Source: Weissella bombi (GTDB lineage Bacteria > Bacillota > Bacilli > Lactobacillales > Lactobacillaceae). From it: a DNA stretch of 64,000 bases. The DNA lies in contig NZ_FMAO01000008.1 of assembly GCF_900094835.1 (NCBI RefSeq), positions 1 to 64,000 of the forward strand. Direction: 5' to 3'. Of this stretch, positions 21,410-33,510 are shown in pieces; positions within the stretch are counted from its first letter, which is position 1, and the number at the start of each line of letters is the position of its first letter. The notes beneath the pieces were generated by a model. The model was not told the origin of the DNA, ran no database searches, and saw only the letters and a program-made list of their open reading frames with translations. The position numbers and the translations under genes were made by a program.

Positions 21410-21434
21410 TATAATTATGTCAATATTGGTCAAA
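21410..21434 (+). promoter_or_regulatory. -10 box and CtsR operator of ctsR-clpC
   Basis: TATAAT (21410-21415) is followed by TGTCAAT-ATT-GGTCAAA (21418-21434), which matches the CtsR direct-repeat heptad GGTCAAA with a 3-bp spacer (first heptad two mismatches). Its position over the start site fits autorepression of the heat-shock operon. The -35 is weak. Confidence 0.75.
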
Positions 21435-21447
21435 GGGGGTGTTAGCT

Positions 21448-21924
21448 ATGGCTGATTCAAATATGTCTGATGTTATTGAGGCGTACTTGAAACAGATTCT
21501 ACAGCAGGCGAATGAAATTGAAATTCGTCGTGTTGATCTTGCCCAACGCTTTAGTGTTGTTCCATCACAAATTAATTATGTCATTAAAACCCGTTTCAAT
21601 ACGGAAAATGGTTATTTGGTTGAATCGAAACGTGGTGGTGGTGGTTATATTCGTATCGTCAAAATGGCGTTGCGTAGTGAACCACAGTTAATTGAAGAAA
21701 TAAAACAACAACTCCCAGAGGTAGTTAGCTTTAGAACAGCAACATCCGTGATATCTACCTTGTATCGCGAACAGATTTTAACAGCTCACGAAGGTGAATT
21801 AATTCTCACTTTACTTTCGAATGAGACGTTAAGCGTGGGAAATATAACGGTCCAAGGCCAGTTACGAGCGAGACTATTACAACAATTACTAAGCCGTTTA
21901 AGGTTTGAAAGTGAGCGTGATTAA
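21448..21924 (+). CDS. ctsR: CtsR, transcriptional repressor of class III stress genes
   Basis: Winged-helix repressor of clp genes that releases DNA at high temperature. It has 158 residues: a helix-turn-helix around RVDLAQRFSVVPSQINYVI, then the wing with the heat-sensing glycine-rich turn KRGGGGYIRI. ATG 21448 has GGGGG eight bases upstream. clpC starts 1 bp after the stop. The mcsA and mcsB genes found between ctsR and clpC in Bacillus are absent, so CtsR control cannot use an adjacent McsB. Confidence 0.95.
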   Translation: MADSNMSDVIEAYLKQILQQANEIEIRRVDLAQRFSVVPSQINYVIKTRFNTENGYLVESKRGGGGYIRIVKMALRSEPQLIEEIKQQLPEVVSFRTATSVISTLYREQILTAHEGELILTLLSNETLSVGNITVQGQLRARLLQQLLSRLRFESERD

Positions 21925-21925
21925 T

Positions 21926-24418
21926 ATGGATAATCAATATACACCGAGTGCAAAGAATGTCTTAGTTGTTGCACAAGAACAAGCAAAATATTTTAAACAT
22001 CAAGCAGTTGGTACTGAACACCTACTACTTGCGTTAGCGATTGAAAAAGAAGGTATTGCTAGTAAGGTAATGCAAGAATTTGATGTTAACGATGATGATA
22101 TTAGAAGCCAAATTGAACAATTTACGGGATATGGTACGTTGTCACGTAATGCTAAAAGTGCTTATTTACCATATTCACCAAAGGCTGCAGATATTATGCG
22201 CTTATCGCATGAAAATGCCAAGCAGCTACATCAAGACCAGACAGGTACTGAGCATTTGTTATTGGCACTATTATCAGATGAAACGATTTTTTCATCACGA
22301 ATTTTGGCTAATTTGAATGTTAATCCTTCTGAAATGCGCCGAGCAACTTTGCGTAAATTAGGCGTTAAAGAAGTTGCTAAAAAGCGTGATCCTCGTCGTA
22401 ATCGACGTGGTCAACAAGCACAAGAAGCTGAAGGTACACCAACATTAGATATGTTGGCACGTGACTTAACGCAATTGGCACGTGATGACAAAATGGACCC
22501 AGTTGTTGGTCGTGAAGATGAAGTTAAGCGTGTTATTCAAATTTTGTCGCGTCGCACAAAGAATAACCCTGTTTTGATTGGTGAGCCTGGAGTTGGAAAG
22601 ACGGCAATTGCCGAAGGCTTGGCACAACGAATTATCGCAGGCGATGTTCCTTCAGATATGACTCATAAGCGTTTGATGATGCTTGATATGGGTTCATTAG
22701 TTGCTGGGACGAAGTATCGTGGTGAATTCGAAGACCGTTTGAAAAAGGTAATTGATGAAATTCAACGTGATGGTCAAGTTATTCTCTTCATTGATGAGTT
22801 GCATACGTTAATCGGTGCTGGTGGTGCTGAAGGAGCAATTGACGCTTCAAATATTTTGAAGCCTGCTTTAGCTCGTGGTGAATTGCAAACAATTGGGGCA
22901 ACAACCTTAGATGAATACCAAAAGTACATTGAAGCTGATGCAGCCTTAGAACGTCGCTTTGCTCAAGTAAGTGTTGAGGAACCAACCCAATCAGATGCTA
23001 TTGCAATTTTGAAGGGGCTAAAGCCACGCTATGAGCAACATCATCAAGTTGCTATTCCAGATGAAGCAATTGTGGAAGCGGTAAAATTATCAGTTCGCTA
23101 TGTTACGGATCGTTTCTTGCCAGATAAAGCTATTGATATTATGGATGAAGCGGCCGCAAAGGTACGTATTGATCGAGTAGGTCATGAAACGCCTGTTGCT
23201 AAACAACAAGAGAAGTTGGTAGCTTTGCGCCGTGATAAAGATGAAGCGATTGAACGTTTGGACTTCGAACTAGCTGCTGAGTACCGTAAAAAGGAAATGC
23301 GCCAAAAGCGTCATATTGATAAGCTTTTGGATGAACAAATCGCTAATCAAGCGAATAATCATTATGATTTAACTTTGTCGGTTCACGATATTGCCCAAGT
23401 TGTTTCTGAACAAACTGGGGTACCGTTGACACAAATGGAAAAGTCAGAACAAGAACGTCTAGTTAACCTAGAAAAGGTTTTGCATAATCGTGTTATTGGT
23501 CAAGATGAAGCCGTATCAGCGATTGCACGTTCTATTCGTCGGGCGCGTTCTGGTTTGAAAGACCCACAACGTCCAATCGGTACTTTCTTGTTCCTAGGAC
23601 CTACTGGAACTGGTAAGACAGAGTTAGCAAAGGCACTTGCCGAGGCTGTTTTCGGTTCAGAAGATAACATGATTCGTGTTGACATGTCAGAATATCGTGA
23701 AGCTTATTCAGCAAGTCGTTTGGTTGGATCGGCTCCTGGTTATGTTGGCTATGAAGAAGGTGGTCAACTAACAGAAAAGGTACGTCGTCATCCATATTCA
23801 GTTGTATTACTAGATGAGGCGGAAAAGGCTCACCCAGATATTTATAATTTGATGTTGCAAGTCTTTGATGATGGTTATATGACGGATGCTAAGGGACGCA
23901 AGATTGATTTTAGAAATACAATCATTATCATGACGTCAAACTTAGGGGCAACACGTTTGCGTGATGAAAAGTCAGTTGGATTTGGTGCTGTCGATAATTC
24001 ATCTAACTACGATGCAATGCGTGATACGATTATGAAGACGGTGAAGGAGACTTTCCGTCCTGAGTTCGTAAATCGTTTGGATGAAATTGTTGTCTTCCGT
24101 TCATTAAACAAGGATGAACTACATCAAATTGTTAAGTTGATGGCTAAATCAGTTTTGCAACGAATTAGTGATCAAGGATTTAATATTAAGATGACGCCTG
24201 CAGCGATGGATGTAGTCGCCAAAGCTGGATTTGATCCAGAATATGGTGCTCGCCCAATTCGCCGTGCATTACAATCAAAGGTTGAAGATGCACTTTCAGA
24301 AGAGTTGTTGCAAGGTAACATTACAATCAATGATCAAGTAACGGTTGGTGCTAAAAATGGTGAAATTACGATTAACGTGAAACCACTAAAAACTGATACT
24401 GCAACTGTTGCAGATTAA
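21926..24418 (+). CDS. clpC: ATP-dependent Clp protease ATP-binding subunit ClpC
   Basis: AAA+ unfoldase that feeds damaged proteins to ClpP. It has 830 residues: two N-terminal Clp repeats (about 5-145), AAA-1 with Walker A GEPGVGKT (219-226), a middle coiled-coil/UVR-like segment (about 428-470), and AAA-2 with Walker A GPTGTGKT (558-565). ATG 21926 lies 1 bp after the ctsR stop; the longer TTG form would overlap ctsR. An extended terminator follows. Confidence 0.95.
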   Translation: MDNQYTPSAKNVLVVAQEQAKYFKHQAVGTEHLLLALAIEKEGIASKVMQEFDVNDDDIRSQIEQFTGYGTLSRNAKSAYLPYSPKAADIMRLSHENAKQLHQDQTGTEHLLLALLSDETIFSSRILANLNVNPSEMRRATLRKLGVKEVAKKRDPRRNRRGQQAQEAEGTPTLDMLARDLTQLARDDKMDPVVGREDEVKRVIQILSRRTKNNPVLIGEPGVGKTAIAEGLAQRIIAGDVPSDMTHKRLMMLDMGSLVAGTKYRGEFEDRLKKVIDEIQRDGQVILFIDELHTLIGAGGAEGAIDASNILKPALARGELQTIGATTLDEYQKYIEADAALERRFAQVSVEEPTQSDAIAILKGLKPRYEQHHQVAIPDEAIVEAVKLSVRYVTDRFLPDKAIDIMDEAAAKVRIDRVGHETPVAKQQEKLVALRRDKDEAIERLDFELAAEYRKKEMRQKRHIDKLLDEQIANQANNHYDLTLSVHDIAQVVSEQTGVPLTQMEKSEQERLVNLEKVLHNRVIGQDEAVSAIARSIRRARSGLKDPQRPIGTFLFLGPTGTGKTELAKALAEAVFGSEDNMIRVDMSEYREAYSASRLVGSAPGYVGYEEGGQLTEKVRRHPYSVVLLDEAEKAHPDIYNLMLQVFDDGYMTDAKGRKIDFRNTIIIMTSNLGATRLRDEKSVGFGAVDNSSNYDAMRDTIMKTVKETFRPEFVNRLDEIVVFRSLNKDELHQIVKLMAKSVLQRISDQGFNIKMTPAAMDVVAKAGFDPEYGARPIRRALQSKVEDALSEELLQGNITINDQVTVGAKNGEITINVKPLKTDTATVAD

Positions 24419-24423
24419 AATTA

Positions 24424-24473
24424 AAAAGTAAGCGTTGACAAGAAGACTTTTTCTTGCTAATGCTTACTTTTTC
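24424..24473 (+). terminator. Terminator after clpC
   Basis: Long two-part hairpin (AAAAGTAAGCGTT with AATGCTTACTTTTT, plus CAAGAA/TTCTTG inside) ending in a T-run. The rpoB promoter is embedded in its 3' arm. Confidence 0.85.
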
Positions 24474-24482
24474 TTGTATACT
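24454..24482 (+). promoter_or_regulatory. Promoter of rpoB-rpoC
   Basis: -35 TTGCTA (24454-24459), 17-bp spacer, -10 TATACT (24477-24482). It gives a leader of roughly 195 nt before the rpoB start. Confidence 0.65.
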
Positions 24483-24512
24483 TATTATTAGTTTAATTGT
24501 GTATAAAACAAC

Positions 24513-24596
24513 GGTTGACAGGAAATATTGTCCCTGAAAGCCTGCATAGTAACGACAAGAGCGTTTTCATTACTGGGGATGCTGTTGTCTTTTTTG
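24513..24596 (+). ncRNA. Structured rpoB leader, probable Lacto-rpoB-type attenuator
   Basis: Two competing helices are visible. A terminator-like hairpin pairs GACAAGAGC (24554-24562) with GCTGTTGTC (24581-24589; one mismatch) and ends in six T. An alternative helix pairs GCATAGTAA (24544-24552) with TTACT (24570-24574) and ATGC (24579-24582), bulging GGGG; it is topologically exclusive with the first. A further GACA/TGTC stem lies at 24517-24532. A conserved RNA upstream of rpoB in lactic acid bacteria is known as the Lacto-rpoB motif; identity with it is inferred from position, not from alignment. Confidence 0.58.
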
Positions 24597-24684
24597 CACT
24601 TAAAAACCGGTAAAAAACAGAAATTGTAAACAAACTGTAATAAACTGGATGCACAGTTGGCCAATTCAAAGCGAGGTGGAAAAC

Positions 24685-27600
24685 TTGGTAGGAACGCTTG
24701 TAAAGTATGGTAAACACCGTGTTCGTCGTAGTTATGCTCGAATCAAAGAAGTTCTTGATTTGCCTAACTTGATCGAAATTCAAACGGACTCATACAACTG
24801 GTTCTTGGATGAAGGATTACGTGAAATGTTTATGGACATTTTGCCAATCGAAGATTTCCAAGGTAAGTTGTCTCTAGAATTTGTGGACTATAAGCTCATG
24901 GAGCCTAAGTACACAGTAGAAGAAGCACGTAACCATGATGCTAATTATTCAGCACCATTGCACGTTACGTTGCGTTTAACAAATCAAGAAACTGGCGAAA
25001 TCAAATCACAAGATGTTTTCTTTGGTGATTTCCCATTGATGACTCCAGCAGGAACTTTCATTATTAATGGTGCTGAGCGTGTTATCGTTTCACAATTAGT
25101 ACGTTCTCCTGGTGTGTACTATAACGAAGAACTAGACAAGAATGGTCGTCCAAACTTTGGTACGACATTCATTCCAAGCCGTGGTGCTTGGCTAGAATTT
25201 GAAACTGATGCTAAGGGTCTTAGCTATGTTCGTATCGACCGTACCCGTAAGCTACCAATCACTGAATTGGTACGTGCATTGGGTTACGGATCAGATTCTG
25301 AAATCCTACAAATTCTAGGTGATCAATATGATTCAATTTCATTAACATTAGATAAAGATGTGCACAAGGTTATTGAAGACTCACGTGTTGAAGAGGCCTT
25401 GAAAGATATCTACGAACGTCTTCGTCCCGGTGAGCCAAAGACAGCTGATTCAGCACGTGCATTGTTGACAGCTCGTTTCTTTGACCCAAAGCGTTATGAC
25501 TTAGCACCAGTTGGTCGTTACAAGATCAACAAGAAGCTATCATTAAAGTCACGTTTGATGGGCTTGACGTTAGGTGAAACTTTAGCTGATCCAGATACTG
25601 GTGAAATCATTGCTGAAAAGGGTACTGTGATTGATAAGCAAGTAATGTCTGCTTTGTCACCTTACTTGGATCGTGATGACTTTAAGCGTACGACTTTTAC
25701 ACCATCTGATGATGCTGTCGTAACTGAACCAATGGTTTTGCAAACTATTTTAGTTGAAAATCCAGAAGATCCTGAAAAGACTGTACCAGTTATTGGTAAC
25801 GGTCAATTTGATCCAAAGGTTCGTACAGTTAAGCCAGCTGACATTATTGCTGGAATGAACCACTTCTTGAACTTGCCATTAGGCATTGGTACGACCGACG
25901 ACATTGACCACTTGGGTAACCGTCGTATCCGTCGTGTTGGTGAATTGTTACAAAATACATTCCGTATTGGTTTGAGCCGTATGGAACGTGTTGTTCGTGA
26001 GCGTATGTCAATTCAAGATCCTGATACTGTAACGCCACAACAATTGATTAACATTCGTCCAGTTGTTGCTGCTGTTAAGGAATTCTTTGGTTCATCACAA
26101 TTGTCACAATTCATGGACCAAACTAACCCATTGGGTGAGTTAACTAACAAGCGTCGTTTGTCAGCCTTAGGACCCGGTGGTTTGACTCGTGACCGTGCCG
26201 GATATGAAGTTCGAGACGTTCACTATACTCACTATGGTCGTATGGATCCAATCGAAACGCCCGAAGGACCTAACATTGGATTGATTAATTCATTGGCCAC
26301 TTACGGACGTGTTAACAAGTACGGTTTCATTGAAACACCATATCGTCGTGTTGATTGGAATACGCACAAGGTTACTGACCGTATCGACTACTTAACTGCC
26401 GATGAAGAGGATAACTTTGTGGTTGCACAAGGAAATTCTGTCTTAAATGAAGACGGTTCATTTGCTACTGATACTGTTTTGGCTCGTAAGAGTGATGTCA
26501 ACGTTGAAGTGCCAATTGATCAAGTTGACTACATGGACGTTTCTCCTAAGCAAATCGTTGCCGTTGCTACGGCTGCTATTCCTTTCTTGGAAAACGATGA
26601 CTCAAACCGTGCTTTGATGGGTGCCAACATGCAACGTCAAGCGGTTCCTTTGATTGATCCACATGCACCATTAATTGGTACAGGTATCGAATACAAGGCT
26701 GCCCACGACGCTGGTGTTGCTATCATTTCAAAGTATCCTGGTGTTGTTGAATATGTTGACGGTCGCGAAATTCGTGTTCGTCGTGAAGATGGTTCATTAG
26801 ATAAGTACGCTTTGATGAAGTTCCGTCGTTCAAACGCAGGTAAGAATTATAACCAACGTCCAATTGTTAAGGTTGGCGATAAAGTTGATGCCGATGAAGT
26901 ATTGGCTGATGGACCTTCAATGGAACAAGGTGAATTGGCCTTGGGACAAAACCCATTGATTGCCTTCATGACTTGGCAAGGTTATAACTTCGAGGATGCC
27001 ATCATTATTAATGAACGTTTGATTCGTGATGATGTTTATACATCAATTCACATTGAAGAATATGAATCAGAGGCTCGTGATACAAAGCTTGGCCCTGAAG
27101 AATTTACACGTGAAATTCCAAATACTGGTGAAGACCAATTGAAGAATTTGGATGAACGTGGAATTATCCGTATCGGTGCTGAAGTAGAAGACGGTGATAT
27201 CTTGGTTGGTAAGGTTACTCCTAAGGGAGTGACTGAGCTATCAGCCGAAGAACGTTTGCTACACGCTATCTTTGGTGAAAAGGCACGTGAAGTACGTGAT
27301 ACTTCATTAAAGGTACCTCACGGTGGTGGTGGTGTCGTACAAGATGTACGTATCTTCACTCGTGAAAATGGTGATGAATTGTCACCAGGTGTTAACATGA
27401 TGGTTCGTGTCTACATTGCCCAACGTCGTAAGATTCAAGTCGGTGACAAGATGGCTGGACGTCACGGTAACAAGGGTACTGTTTCAGTTATCGTTCCTTC
27501 AGAAGATATGCCATTTATGCCAGATGGAACACCAATCGACATTATGTTGTCACCAATGGGTGTGCCTTCACGTATGAATATTGGTCAAGTGCTTGAGTTG

Positions 27601-28272
27601 CACTTGGGTATGGCTGCTCGTGAATTAGGTATCCACGTTGCATCACCTGTCTTTGATGGGGCTCGTGACACGGATATTTGGGATGCTATTCAAGAAGCTG
27701 GTTTGCCAGCCGATGGAAAGACAATCCTATACGATGGTCGTACAGGTGAAGCCTTTGATAAGCGTGTGTCTGTTGGTATCATGCACTACATGAAGCTAGC
27801 TCACATGGTTGATGATAAGATTCACGCCCGTTCAATCGGACCTTACTCATTAGTTACGCAACAACCACTTGGTGGTAAAGCACAATTCGGTGGACAGCGT
27901 TTCGGAGAAATGGAAGTTTGGGCCCTTGAAGCTTATGGTGCTGCACATACGTTGCAGGAAATCTTAACATACAAGTCTGACGACGTTGTCGGACGTGTTA
28001 AGACTTACGAAGCCATTGTTAAGGGTGAACAAATTCCTAAGCCTGGTGTACCAGAGTCATTCCGTGTGTTGGTTAAAGAATTGCAAGCACTTGGTTTGGA
28101 CATGAAGGTATTGGATGCTGATGATCGCGAAATTGAATTGCGTGATATGGATGAAGATGATTCAGTTCTAAACGTTGAAACTGCTGGTCAAAAGACTGAC
28201 AAGTTAGCACAAGAATTTAATGCTGATGGTACAACCAAGGCAGCTGCTAATACAACAGATAGTGCTAAATAG
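24685..28272 (+). CDS. rpoB: DNA-directed RNA polymerase subunit beta
   Basis: Catalytic-core subunit of RNA polymerase, 1195 residues. Landmarks: the N-terminal [20 protein letters not shown] region, the rifampicin-site cluster ([13 protein letters not shown] ... [11 protein letters not shown]) and the C-terminal [18 protein letters not shown] that meets beta prime. The start is TTG 24685 behind GAGGTGG; an in-frame ATG at 24649 lacks an SD. The acidic C-terminal tail ([12 protein letters not shown]) is typical for Lactobacillales. It is transcribed with rpoC. Confidence 0.97.
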   Translation: MVGTLVKYGKHRVRRSYARIKEVLDLPNLIEIQTDSYNWFLDEGLREMFMDILPIEDFQGKLSLEFVDYKLMEPKYTVEEARNHDANYSAPLHVTLRLTNQETGEIKSQDVFFGDFPLMTPAGTFIINGAERVIVSQLVRSPGVYYNEELDKNGRPNFGTTFIPSRGAWLEFETDAKGLSYVRIDRTRKLPITELVRALGYGSDSEILQILGDQYDSISLTLDKDVHKVIEDSRVEEALKDIYERLRPGEPKTADSARALLTARFFDPKRYDLAPVGRYKINKKLSLKSRLMGLTLGETLADPDTGEIIAEKGTVIDKQVMSALSPYLDRDDFKRTTFTPSDDAVVTEPMVLQTILVENPEDPEKTVPVIGNGQFDPKVRTVKPADIIAGMNHFLNLPLGIGTTDDIDHLGNRRIRRVGELLQNTFRIGLSRMERVVRERMSIQDPDTVTPQQLINIRPVVAAVKEFFGSSQLSQFMDQTNPLGELTNKRRLSALGPGGLTRDRAGYEVRDVHYTHYGRMDPIETPEGPNIGLINSLATYGRVNKYGFIETPYRRVDWNTHKVTDRIDYLTADEEDNFVVAQGNSVLNEDGSFATDTVLARKSDVNVEVPIDQVDYMDVSPKQIVAVATAAIPFLENDDSNRALMGANMQRQAVPLIDPHAPLIGTGIEYKAAHDAGVAIISKYPGVVEYVDGREIRVRREDGSLDKYALMKFRRSNAGKNYNQRPIVKVGDKVDADEVLADGPSMEQGELALGQNPLIAFMTWQGYNFEDAIIINERLIRDDVYTSIHIEEYESEARDTKLGPEEFTREIPNTGEDQLKNLDERGIIRIGAEVEDGDILVGKVTPKGVTELSAEERLLHAIFGEKAREVRDTSLKVPHGGGGVVQDVRIFTRENGDELSPGVNMMVRVYIAQRRKIQVGDKMAGRHGNKGTVSVIVPSEDMPFMPDGTPIDIMLSPMGVPSRMNIGQVLELHLGMAARELGIHVASPVFDGARDTDIWDAIQEAGLPADGKTILYDGRTGEAFDKRVSVGIMHYMKLAHMVDDKIHARSIGPYSLVTQQPLGGKAQFGGQRFGEMEVWALEAYGAAHTLQEILTYKSDDVVGRVKTYEAIVKGEQIPKPGVPESFRVLVKELQALGLDMKVLDADDREIELRDMDEDDSVLNVETAGQKTDKLAQEFNADGTTKAAANTTDSAK

Positions 28273-28295
28273 AATTTAAAATAAAGTGTAGCCGA

Positions 28296-28318
28296 CCTAG
28301 CTTTTGCTAGGTTTGTGC
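28296..28318 (+). other. Hairpin between rpoB and rpoC
   Basis: A perfect stem ACCTAGC/GCTAGGT with a TTTT loop and only a short T-run. It is too weak for a full terminator; it may be a processing or stabilising element in the rpoBC transcript. Confidence 0.4.
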
Positions 28319-28419
28319 TTAGTGTGGCGGGCATGTAGTAGTGATCATCATACTAAGGACAAATCTAGTAAATTGTGGGGTCGGAATTGTATAAAGAACC
28401 TATGAAAGGGGTCGAACAA

Positions 28420-31400
28420 TTGATCGATGTCAATAAGTTTGAAAGTATGCAAATCGGTCTGGCAAGCCCAGATAAGATTCGCAGCTGGTCTTATGGTGAA
28501 GTAAAAAAGCCTGAGACAATCAACTACCGTACACTTAAGCCTGAAAAAGATGGTCTTTTTGATGAGCGTATCTTCGGACCTACAAAAGATTATGAATGTG
28601 CTTGTGGAAAGTACAAGCGTATCCGTTATAAGGGAATTGTTTGTGACCGCTGTGGTGTTGAAGTAACTTCTGCTAAGGTTCGTCGTGAGCGCATGGGTCA
28701 CATTGAGTTGGCTGCGCCAGTATCACATATCTGGTACTTCAAGGGTATTCCATCACGTATGGGACTAGTCTTGGACATGTCACCACGTTCACTTGAAGAA
28801 GTTATTTACTTCGCTTCATACGTTGTTACAAAGCCTGGTGATACACCATTGACTGAAAAGCAATTGCTTTCAGAACGTGAGTATCGTCAACTAAAGGCTG
28901 AATATGGTAACGCCTTTGAAGCTGGTATGGGTGCTGAAGCTGTCCAAACCTTGTTAGCAAATGTTGACTTGGAAGAGGAAGTTACAGAATTAAAGGCACA
29001 ATTGCGTGAAGCAACTGGTCAAAAGCGTGTTCGTGCTGTCCGTCGTTTGGACATTATCGAAGCCTTTGTTAAGTCTGGTAACAAACCAGAATGGATGGTT
29101 ATGGATGTTATTCCAATTATCCCTCCTGACTTGCGTCCGATGGTTCAACTTGAAGGTGGCCGTTTTGCCACTTCAGATTTGAACGATTTGTACCGTCGTG
29201 TTATTAACCGTAACAACCGTTTGAAGCGTTTGCTAGAGTTAAATGCACCTGGTATCATCGTGCAAAACGAAAAGCGTATGTTGCAAGAAGCAGCCGACGC
29301 ATTAGTTGATAATGGTCGTCGTGGTCGTCCAGTTACCGGTCCTGGTAACCGTCCATTGAAGTCACTATCACACATGCTTAAGGGTAAGCAAGGACGTTTC
29401 CGTCAAAACTTGCTTGGTAAGCGTGTTGATTATTCTGGACGTTCAGTTATCGACGTTGGTCCTTTCTTGAAGATGAACCAAATGGGACTACCTCGCCCAA
29501 TGGCTATGGAATTGTTCCGTCCATTCATTATGAAGGAATTGGTTAAGCGTGATTTAGCTGGTAACATTCGTGCCGCTAAGCGTAAGATTGATCGCCATGA
29601 TGAAGATGTAATGGACGTTTTGGAAGACGTTATCAAGGAGCACCCAGTTCTATTGAACCGTGCACCAACGTTGCACCGTTTGGGTATTCAAGCATTCGAG
29701 CCAGTCCTAGTGTCTGGTAAGGCTATGCGTCTACACCCATTGGTAACTGAAGCTTATAACGCCGACTTCGATGGGGACCAAATGGCCATTCACGTGCCAC
29801 TATCTGATGAAGCACAAGCTGAAGCACGTTTGCTAATGCTAGCTGCTGGACACATTTTGGCACCTAAGGATGGAAAGCCTATCGTGGCACCATCACAAGA
29901 CATGGTTATCGGTAACTACTACCTAACGACTGAAGAAGCTGGTCGTGAAGGTGAAGGTATGATCTTTAAGGATCTTAACGAAGTTCGTACGGCTTACCAA
30001 AACAAGTATGTGCACTTGCACACACGTATTGGTATCCAAACTTCTTCATTACCTGCCGAAAAGCCATTTACTGCTGAGCAACGTTCACGTATTATGATGA
30101 CGTCTGTTGGAAAGCTATTCTTTAATGATATCTTGCCAGTGGACTTCCCATATTTGAACGAGCCAACAGAAGCTAACTTACACGAAATTGATAACCGTTT
30201 CTTCTTGGAGCCAGGTGAGGATATCAAGGCACGTTATGCTGAGACACCAATCTTGCCACCATTTAAGAAGGGTTACTTGTCAGACATCATTGCCGAAGTC
30301 TACAAGATTTACAAGGTTACAGAAACATCATTGCTATTGGACCGTATGAAGGACTTGGGTTACGATGAGTCAACTAAGTCTGGTTTGACAGTGGGAGTTG
30401 CCGACGTTACTGACTTGAAAGAAAAGCCAGAAATTATCGAAGATGCTCACAAGCAAGTTGCAACTGTTACAAAGCAATTCCGTCGTGGATTGATTACTGA
30501 TTCAGAACGTTATGAACGCGTTATTGCTATTTGGAATAAGGCTAAGGATGACATTACTGAAAAGCTAATCGAACACTTCGAACCAGATAACAACATCTTC
30601 ATGATGTCTGATTCTGGAGCTCGTGGTAACATTTCTAACTTTACGCAATTGGCTGGTATGCGTGGATTGATGGCCGCACCTAATGGTCGTATCATGGAGC
30701 TACCTATCATCGCCAACTTCCGTGAGGGACTATCTGTTTTGGAGATGTTCTTCTCAACTCACGGTGCTCGTAAGGGAATGACCGATACGGCCTTGAAGAC
30801 CGCCGATTCTGGTTATATGACACGTCGTTTGGTTGATGTGGCACAAGATGTTATTATCCGTGAAGAAGACTGTGGTAGTGATCGTGGTTTGGATGTTTCA
30901 GCCATTATGAATGGTAATGAAGTCATCGAATCGTTATACGAACGTATCTTAGGTCGTTATGCACAAAAGTCAGTCTTTGATCCAGAATCTGGTGATAAGC
31001 TGGTTGGTCACAACGAAATGATTACTGAAGATATTGCAAAGCGTATCGACGAAGCAGGTATCACAACTGTTACAATTCGTTCAGCATTTACTTGCAACAC
31101 TGAACACGGAGTTTGTGTTCGTTGCTACGGCCGTAACATGGCTACTGGTGATGTTGTCGAAGTTGGTGAAGCTGTTGGTACTGTTGCCGCACAATCAATC
31201 GGTGAGCCAGGTACGCAATTGACTATGCGTACGTTCCACACTGGTGGTGTTGCCGGAAACGATATTACGCAAGGACTTCCTCGTGTGCAAGAAATCTTTG
31301 AAGCACGTAACCCTAAGGGTCGTGCGATGATTACTGAAGTTACTGGTGAAGTAACAACCATTGAGGAAAACCCAGCTGATCGTACTAAGGAAGTTACTAT

Positions 31401-32076
31401 CCAAGGTGAGACAGATACTCGTACTTACACATTGCCTATGACCGCACGTATGCGTGTTGGTGAAGGTGATCATATTCACCGTGGTGAGACGTTGAACGAA
31501 GGTTCTGCTGATCCTAAGGAAATTATCCAAGTTCGCGACACTTTGGCAACAGAAAACTACATTGTGCATGAAGTACAAAAGGTTTACCGTATGCAAGGTG
31601 TTGAGATTTCTGATAAGCACATCGAAGTTATGGCTCGTCAGATGTTGCGTAAGGTACGTGTCATGGATCCAGGTGAAACTGATCTATTGCCAGGTACTTT
31701 GATGGATATCGCACAATTCCGTGATGCAAATGAGAAGACTTTGTTTGAAGGTGGTTTGCCTGCAACTGGTCGTCCTGTTTTGCTTGGTATTACTAAGGCA
31801 TCATTGGAGACTAACTCATTCTTGTCAGCCGCATCATTCCAGGAGACAACTCGTGTCTTGACTGATGCTGCTATTCGCGGTAAGAATGATCCACTTGTTG
31901 GTTTGAAGGAAAATGTTATTATTGGTAAGCTAATCCCAGCTGGTACTGGAATGAAGCAATATCAAGAGATCGAAGATAAGGTCGTTGCAGACCCAATCGT
32001 TACTTCTTCTGAAGAAGATAATAATGCACCAACTTCAATTGCCGATATTGAAAATGCAATGAACTTAACAAAATAA
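28420..32076 (+). CDS. rpoC: DNA-directed RNA polymerase subunit beta prime
   Basis: Largest RNA polymerase subunit carrying the catalytic magnesium, 1218 residues. The N-terminal zinc site is C60, C62, C75, C78, the active-site triad lies in NADFDGD, and the second zinc cluster in the [16 protein letters not shown] segment. The start is taken as TTG 28420 with AAAGGGG eight bases upstream, giving the family's [10 protein letters not shown] beginning; an in-frame GTG at 28375 is less likely. Long terminator downstream. Confidence 0.97.
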   Translation: MIDVNKFESMQIGLASPDKIRSWSYGEVKKPETINYRTLKPEKDGLFDERIFGPTKDYECACGKYKRIRYKGIVCDRCGVEVTSAKVRRERMGHIELAAPVSHIWYFKGIPSRMGLVLDMSPRSLEEVIYFASYVVTKPGDTPLTEKQLLSEREYRQLKAEYGNAFEAGMGAEAVQTLLANVDLEEEVTELKAQLREATGQKRVRAVRRLDIIEAFVKSGNKPEWMVMDVIPIIPPDLRPMVQLEGGRFATSDLNDLYRRVINRNNRLKRLLELNAPGIIVQNEKRMLQEAADALVDNGRRGRPVTGPGNRPLKSLSHMLKGKQGRFRQNLLGKRVDYSGRSVIDVGPFLKMNQMGLPRPMAMELFRPFIMKELVKRDLAGNIRAAKRKIDRHDEDVMDVLEDVIKEHPVLLNRAPTLHRLGIQAFEPVLVSGKAMRLHPLVTEAYNADFDGDQMAIHVPLSDEAQAEARLLMLAAGHILAPKDGKPIVAPSQDMVIGNYYLTTEEAGREGEGMIFKDLNEVRTAYQNKYVHLHTRIGIQTSSLPAEKPFTAEQRSRIMMTSVGKLFFNDILPVDFPYLNEPTEANLHEIDNRFFLEPGEDIKARYAETPILPPFKKGYLSDIIAEVYKIYKVTETSLLLDRMKDLGYDESTKSGLTVGVADVTDLKEKPEIIEDAHKQVATVTKQFRRGLITDSERYERVIAIWNKAKDDITEKLIEHFEPDNNIFMMSDSGARGNISNFTQLAGMRGLMAAPNGRIMELPIIANFREGLSVLEMFFSTHGARKGMTDTALKTADSGYMTRRLVDVAQDVIIREEDCGSDRGLDVSAIMNGNEVIESLYERILGRYAQKSVFDPESGDKLVGHNEMITEDIAKRIDEAGITTVTIRSAFTCNTEHGVCVRCYGRNMATGDVVEVGEAVGTVAAQSIGEPGTQLTMRTFHTGGVAGNDITQGLPRVQEIFEARNPKGRAMITEVTGEVTTIEENPADRTKEVTIQGETDTRTYTLPMTARMRVGEGDHIHRGETLNEGSADPKEIIQVRDTLATENYIVHEVQKVYRMQGVEISDKHIEVMARQMLRKVRVMDPGETDLLPGTLMDIAQFRDANEKTLFEGGLPATGRPVLLGITKASLETNSFLSAASFQETTRVLTDAAIRGKNDPLVGLKENVIIGKLIPAGTGMKQYQEIEDKVVADPIVTSSEEDNNAPTSIADIENAMNLTK

Positions 32077-32118
32077 GACGTATTTATAAAAGGTAATCTT
32101 TTTTAAAACGTATGAAAT

Positions 32119-32161
32119 AGCCCATAGATGACATTTATTTGTTATCTATGGGCTGTTTTTG
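32119..32161 (+). terminator. Terminator after rpoC
   Basis: 11-bp perfect stem AGCCCATAGAT / ATCTATGGGCT followed by GTTTTT. Confidence 0.92.
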
Positions 32162-32220
32162 TTATGATAAAGGAAGTTAAATAGTTAATAATCAAACAAT
32201 CTAATTCCTAGGAGGATTGT

Positions 32221-33417
32221 ATGGAAGATTTTAGATTTCAAAATAAAACCGATATTCGTTTTGGTAAGCATCACATTGATGAAGAGTTACATGATGCAGT
32301 TGCCCAATTTGGGGATAAAGTATTGTTGACTTACGGTGGTGGTTCAATTAAGAAGTCTGGTTTATACGATCGTGTCATTAAAGCATTGGCTGATTTAAAA
32401 GTCGTTGAATTATCAGGCATTGCCCCTAATCCAAAAATTGACTCTGTTCGTGAAGGACAAAAATTAACCAAGGAACATGATATTGATGTCATCTTATCAG
32501 TAGGTGGTGGATCAGTATTAGATGCTTCAAAGGTTATCGCATCAGCTAAGTTTTATGATGGTGATGCTTGGGATTTAGTTGCTGATCGTGGTGCAAAGTC
32601 ACGTGCCAATATTGACCAATTACCTGTTGTTGATATTTTAACTTTGTCAGCAACTGGTTCTGAAATGAACAGTGGTTCTGTAATTTCAAATCCTGATTTG
32701 AACATTAAGTTGGGAACAAATGGGCCAAATACACCAGCAGTTTCATTCTTAGACCCACAATTAACATATTCCGTTTCAAAGTGGCAAACAGCTGCCGGTT
32801 CTTTTGATGTTTTCTCACATTTGACTGAACAATATTTTGACCGTGCCACTGCAAATGATGTTACAAGTGGTTTGATTGAAGGAATGATGCGTTCAGTAAT
32901 TAAATGGGCACCGGTTGCTTTAGCTGAACCTGATAATTATGACGCACGTGCTAACCTAATGTGGGGCGCTACAATGGCTTTGAATGGTATTGCCCGTTCT
33001 GGTACAAAGAATGGTTGGACTGTGCACCCAATTGAACATGAGTTATCAGCTTACTATGATATTACGCATGGTGTTGGTCTAGGAATTTTGACACCACGTT
33101 GGATGAAGCGTGCTTTATCTACTGAAACACAAGCTCGTTTTGCTCGTTATGGTCGTGAAGTTTGGCATTTAACTGGTGATGATGATCAAGATGTTGCACA
33201 ACGTGCTATTCAAGCAACGTATGATTGGATTAAGTCACTTGGTATTCCGATGACACTCGCTGGTGTTGATATCAATTCTGATGATAAGTTTGAGGAAATG
33301 GCTGAAGAAGCCGTACGAATTGGTAACCTTGACCATAATGGTGGTTACGTTAACTTAACGGTTGACGACGTTGTTGCTTTATATCAAGCTTCGATGACAA
33401 CAACCGATTTTGAATAA
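32221..33417 (+). CDS. Iron-containing alcohol dehydrogenase (BdhA/YqhD type)
   Basis: Group-III metal-dependent alcohol dehydrogenase that reduces aldehydes to alcohols with NAD(P)H. It has 398 residues. The cofactor loop VGGGSVLDASK is at 94-104; the metal ligands are D196, H200, H269 and H283, the D-x3-H ... H-x13-H spacing of the BdhA/YqhD group. G40-G41-S42 after the first strand is typical. Substrate cannot be predicted. SD TAGGAGGA; stands alone between two terminators. Confidence 0.92.
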   Translation: MEDFRFQNKTDIRFGKHHIDEELHDAVAQFGDKVLLTYGGGSIKKSGLYDRVIKALADLKVVELSGIAPNPKIDSVREGQKLTKEHDIDVILSVGGGSVLDASKVIASAKFYDGDAWDLVADRGAKSRANIDQLPVVDILTLSATGSEMNSGSVISNPDLNIKLGTNGPNTPAVSFLDPQLTYSVSKWQTAAGSFDVFSHLTEQYFDRATANDVTSGLIEGMMRSVIKWAPVALAEPDNYDARANLMWGATMALNGIARSGTKNGWTVHPIEHELSAYYDITHGVGLGILTPRWMKRALSTETQARFARYGREVWHLTGDDDQDVAQRAIQATYDWIKSLGIPMTLAGVDINSDDKFEEMAEEAVRIGNLDHNGGYVNLTVDDVVALYQASMTTTDFE

Positions 33418-33510
33418 TAGTATAAAAACTAATGTAAGGAATCAAATTTAACCAGATTCATTGGGGACTTTTGGTTCTTTTTAATTGAAAATAGAAAATG
33501 ATGGTAGAAC

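Noticed and set aside
28296-28318. Terminator between rpoB and rpoC
   Set aside because: The stem is only 7 bp with a short T-run, and the two genes are cotranscribed in all known relatives; kept only as a hairpin.
31195-31620. 141-codon frame antisense to rpoC
   Set aside because: No SD or family resemblance, and it lies fully within the conserved rpoC coding sequence.
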